15,449 nt of DNA. Source: a bacterium. GTDB taxonomy: Bacteria; Latescibacterota; UBA2968; UBA8231. A program made the translations under genes and the position numbers. Shown here one piece after another: positions 14,129 through 15,449 of the stretch. Location: positions 1-15,449 of the forward strand of contig JAQCJA010000050.1 in assembly GCA_027593305.1 (NCBI GenBank). The letters run 5' to 3'. Positions within the stretch are counted from its first letter, which is position 1, and every line of letters begins with the position of its first letter. The notes below the pieces were generated by a model. That model saw only the letters and a list, made by a program, of their open reading frames with translations, did no database searches and was not told where the DNA came from.

Positions 14129-14878
14129 TCAGGATTCGGCGCGGCTCTGCAGGCGGTATTTTTTTGGCGATACGCCGGCGCGTTTGCTGAAGACGCGGCT
14201 GAAGTGCTGCACGGTTTGAAAGCCGGTCCGCGTCGAGACTTCGGAAATGTCGAGTTCCGTCGTCTCCAGCAATCGCTTGGCCAGATTCAGGCGGCAAGCG
14301 TGGAGGAATTCGCGGAAGGAACAGTTCATTTCTTCCTGGACCCGCGTGGAGACACGCTCGAGACTGACGCCCAGGCGGTCGGCAACATCCTTGCGCGAAC
14401 TGATCTCGACGGCGTGCTGCTGAATGAAGGCGACGACCGGATCCGTCGACAGTTGCGCATCGCGGGACTGCCGCTGGAGAATGTCCTCCAGCATGGCATG
14501 CAGATCCTGGGGCCTGAAGGGTTTCTCGATGAAGTCACGGGCGCCCACCTTCATGGCTTCGACGGCGGTGGGCACATTGCCGTAACCGGTGATCATCACC
14601 ACATCGGCGCGGCAGCCGCGGGCCTTCATCTGTTTCAGACATTCGATGCCGTCCATGCCGGGCATCTTCAGATCCAGCAACACGACGCGGTAGGCGTGGC
14701 TCTGCACTTTGCGCACAGCCTCTTCGCCGTCACAGGCGGTGTGGACTTCGTATCCACGTGCCGCCAACACGCGGGTGCACAGGCGGCGCAGGGCCTCGTC
14801 GTCGTCAACAACGAGGATCGGACCGTCATCCAGAAGCTGGGCCGTCGTCAGTTGCGGTTGTTCAGTGGCTGCGGACAT
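14129..14878 (-). CDS. Response regulator with receiver domain and AraC-type DNA-binding output
   Basis: The 249-residue product starts with a receiver domain (about 19-135) that keeps all phosphorylation residues: the acidic pair in VVDDDE (D25/D26), phospho-acceptor Asp69 in LLDLKMPGMDG, Thr97 in MITGYG and Lys119 in IEKPFRP. It ends with an AraC/XylS-type double helix-turn-helix (about 145-245), recognisable from KDVADRLGVSLERVSTRVQEE, then FLHACRLNLAKRLLE, ISEVSTRTGFQTVQHFSRVFSKRAGVSPKKYR. It should be a phosphorylation-controlled transcription factor. No histidine kinase is in the window, so the partner is unknown. Start ATG (14878) is chosen because the receiver domain begins just after it, although its ribosome-binding site is weak; a CATAAT box (14923-14918) about 40 bp upstream could be the -10 element. 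Transcription ends at the hairpin at 14066-14098. It diverges from the glycosyltransferase, which it might regulate. Confidence 0.87.
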   Translation of the reverse strand: MSAATEQPQLTTAQLLDDGPILVVDDDEALRRLCTRVLAARGYEVHTACDGEEAVRKVQSHAYRVVLLDLKMPGMDGIECLKQMKARGCRADVVMITGYGNVPTAVEAMKVGARDFIEKPFRPQDLHAMLEDILQRQSRDAQLSTDPVVAFIQQHAVEISSRKDVADRLGVSLERVSTRVQEEMNCSFREFLHACRLNLAKRLLETTELDISEVSTRTGFQTVQHFSRVFSKRAGVSPKKYRLQSRAES

Positions 14879-14993
14879 GAAGCGAAAAGTAAGGGCGGCA
14901 TCGATGCGCGCCAACTGATTATGTCGGCGGTGCCGGATCGGGGCGCTGCCACACAGGCGCATGTACCCAGCTACTTCCCGAAACAGGACTGCA

Positions 14994-15449
14994 ATGAGCC
15001 AGCCTCTTCCCGCCGCAAATGCCGCCGCAGCCAGAGCCGCCAGCCGGCAGACCACAGGGATCGTGATTCCCGTGTATCTGCCACCAACAATGGACGACAC
15101 CCATGCCATTGCGTTGCTGGAGGACAATCTGGCAGCCTGTGTGGCCGCTGTTGATGATCCACTGACCATCTGCCTTGTTGCCGATGGCGAAGACTGCGGC
15201 GCCACCGTCATCCGCTCCCTGGCCACCCGCCATGGCGTCGATGCCGTCGTCGGGCCGACAAACCGCGGCAAACTGCACGCGCTGCGTCTGGGCATGGAAC
15301 GGCTGGGGCAACGCACCCGATTGCAGTGGTTCGCCACGATCGATGCCGATGGGGACCACTTTGCCAACGAACTCGTCAATCTGGTGCGCGCCGGCATCCA
15401 TGCGCAGCAGGAGCGGGGAGCTACCGGGGTACACGTTCTCGGCAGGCGG
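14994..15449 (+). CDS. Glycosyltransferase family 2-like protein, N-terminal part (cut by window edge)
   Basis: ATG 14994 opens a frame that stays open to the right edge, giving 152 residues. After an Ala-rich leader of about 20 residues comes a GT-A fold start: GIVIPVYLP (22-30), LTICLVADGED (57-67) as a donor-binding strand, NRGKLHALRLGM (90-101), the family's typical N-x-GK-x-x-A-x segment, and FATIDADGDHF (113-123), which holds a DxD-type metal motif. Such enzymes transfer a sugar from an NDP-sugar to an acceptor in polysaccharide, lipid or protein glycosylation. AGGA at 14985-14988 lies 5 bp before the start. The gene diverges from the response regulator, with 115 bp between them that probably hold both promoters. 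The rest of the protein lies outside the window. Confidence 0.8.
   Translation, partial: MSQPLPAANAAAARAASRQTTGIVIPVYLPPTMDDTHAIALLEDNLAACVAAVDDPLTICLVADGEDCGATVIRSLATRHGVDAVVGPTNRGKLHALRLGMERLGQRTRLQWFATIDADGDHFANELVNLVRAGIHAQQERGATGVHVLGRR

Overview
The window is a dense, GC-rich stretch of bacterial chromosome. Twelve intact or edge-truncated genes and one frameshifted gene run on the plus strand, and one regulator near the right end runs on the minus strand. Genes are tightly packed, with GTGA/ATGA overlaps. A lipobox protein, a YceH (DUF480) protein, several phytanoyl-CoA dioxygenase (PhyH) family genes and a galactokinase-like/nucleotidyltransferase pair suggest an environmental Gram-negative bacterium. 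Latescibacterota- or Gemmatimonadota-like lineages are possible, but this is inference and no marker gene settles it. I saw no tRNA, rRNA, CRISPR, insertion sequence or phage gene.

Layout. (1) 3-341 is the C-terminus of an ABC-2 type permease. (2) 342-923 is a gene-poor gap with a perfect 18-bp palindrome at 754-771 that looks like a LacI-family operator. (3) 924-5793 looks like one operon: sugar-phosphate nucleotidyltransferase, galactokinase-like GHMP kinase, a small degenerate GGDEF protein, an AGE-family sugar epimerase, a lipoprotein and an Smr-domain protein. (4) 5917-8451 holds an M20 amidohydrolase, a shikimate-kinase-like protein without a working P-loop, and YceH. (5) 8509-14040 holds a PhyH dioxygenase fused to HEAT repeats, an HTTM-type membrane protein broken by one extra C in a C6 run, a second PhyH dioxygenase and a 2,5-dioxovalerate (alpha-ketoglutarate semialdehyde) dehydrogenase-like enzyme. 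A long hairpin at 14066-14098 ends this unit. (6) On the minus strand, 14129-14878 encodes a response regulator with a receiver domain and an AraC-type output domain. Diverging from it, 14994 to the right edge is the start of a GT2-like glycosyltransferase.

How the genes may work together. In region 3 an epimerase, a sugar-1-kinase-like enzyme and a nucleotidyltransferase could take a free sugar through a sugar-1-phosphate to an NDP-sugar. The degenerate GGDEF protein inside the operon has no obvious role in that route and may be a nucleotide sensor. In region 5, two probable Fe(II)/2-oxoglutarate oxygenases sit with a dehydrogenase whose family makes 2-oxoglutarate. That points to an oxidative catabolic or tailoring route with unknown substrate. 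Two separate 12-bp in-frame tandem repeats, in the lipoprotein N-terminus and in the PhyH-HEAT linker, are a recurring local oddity.
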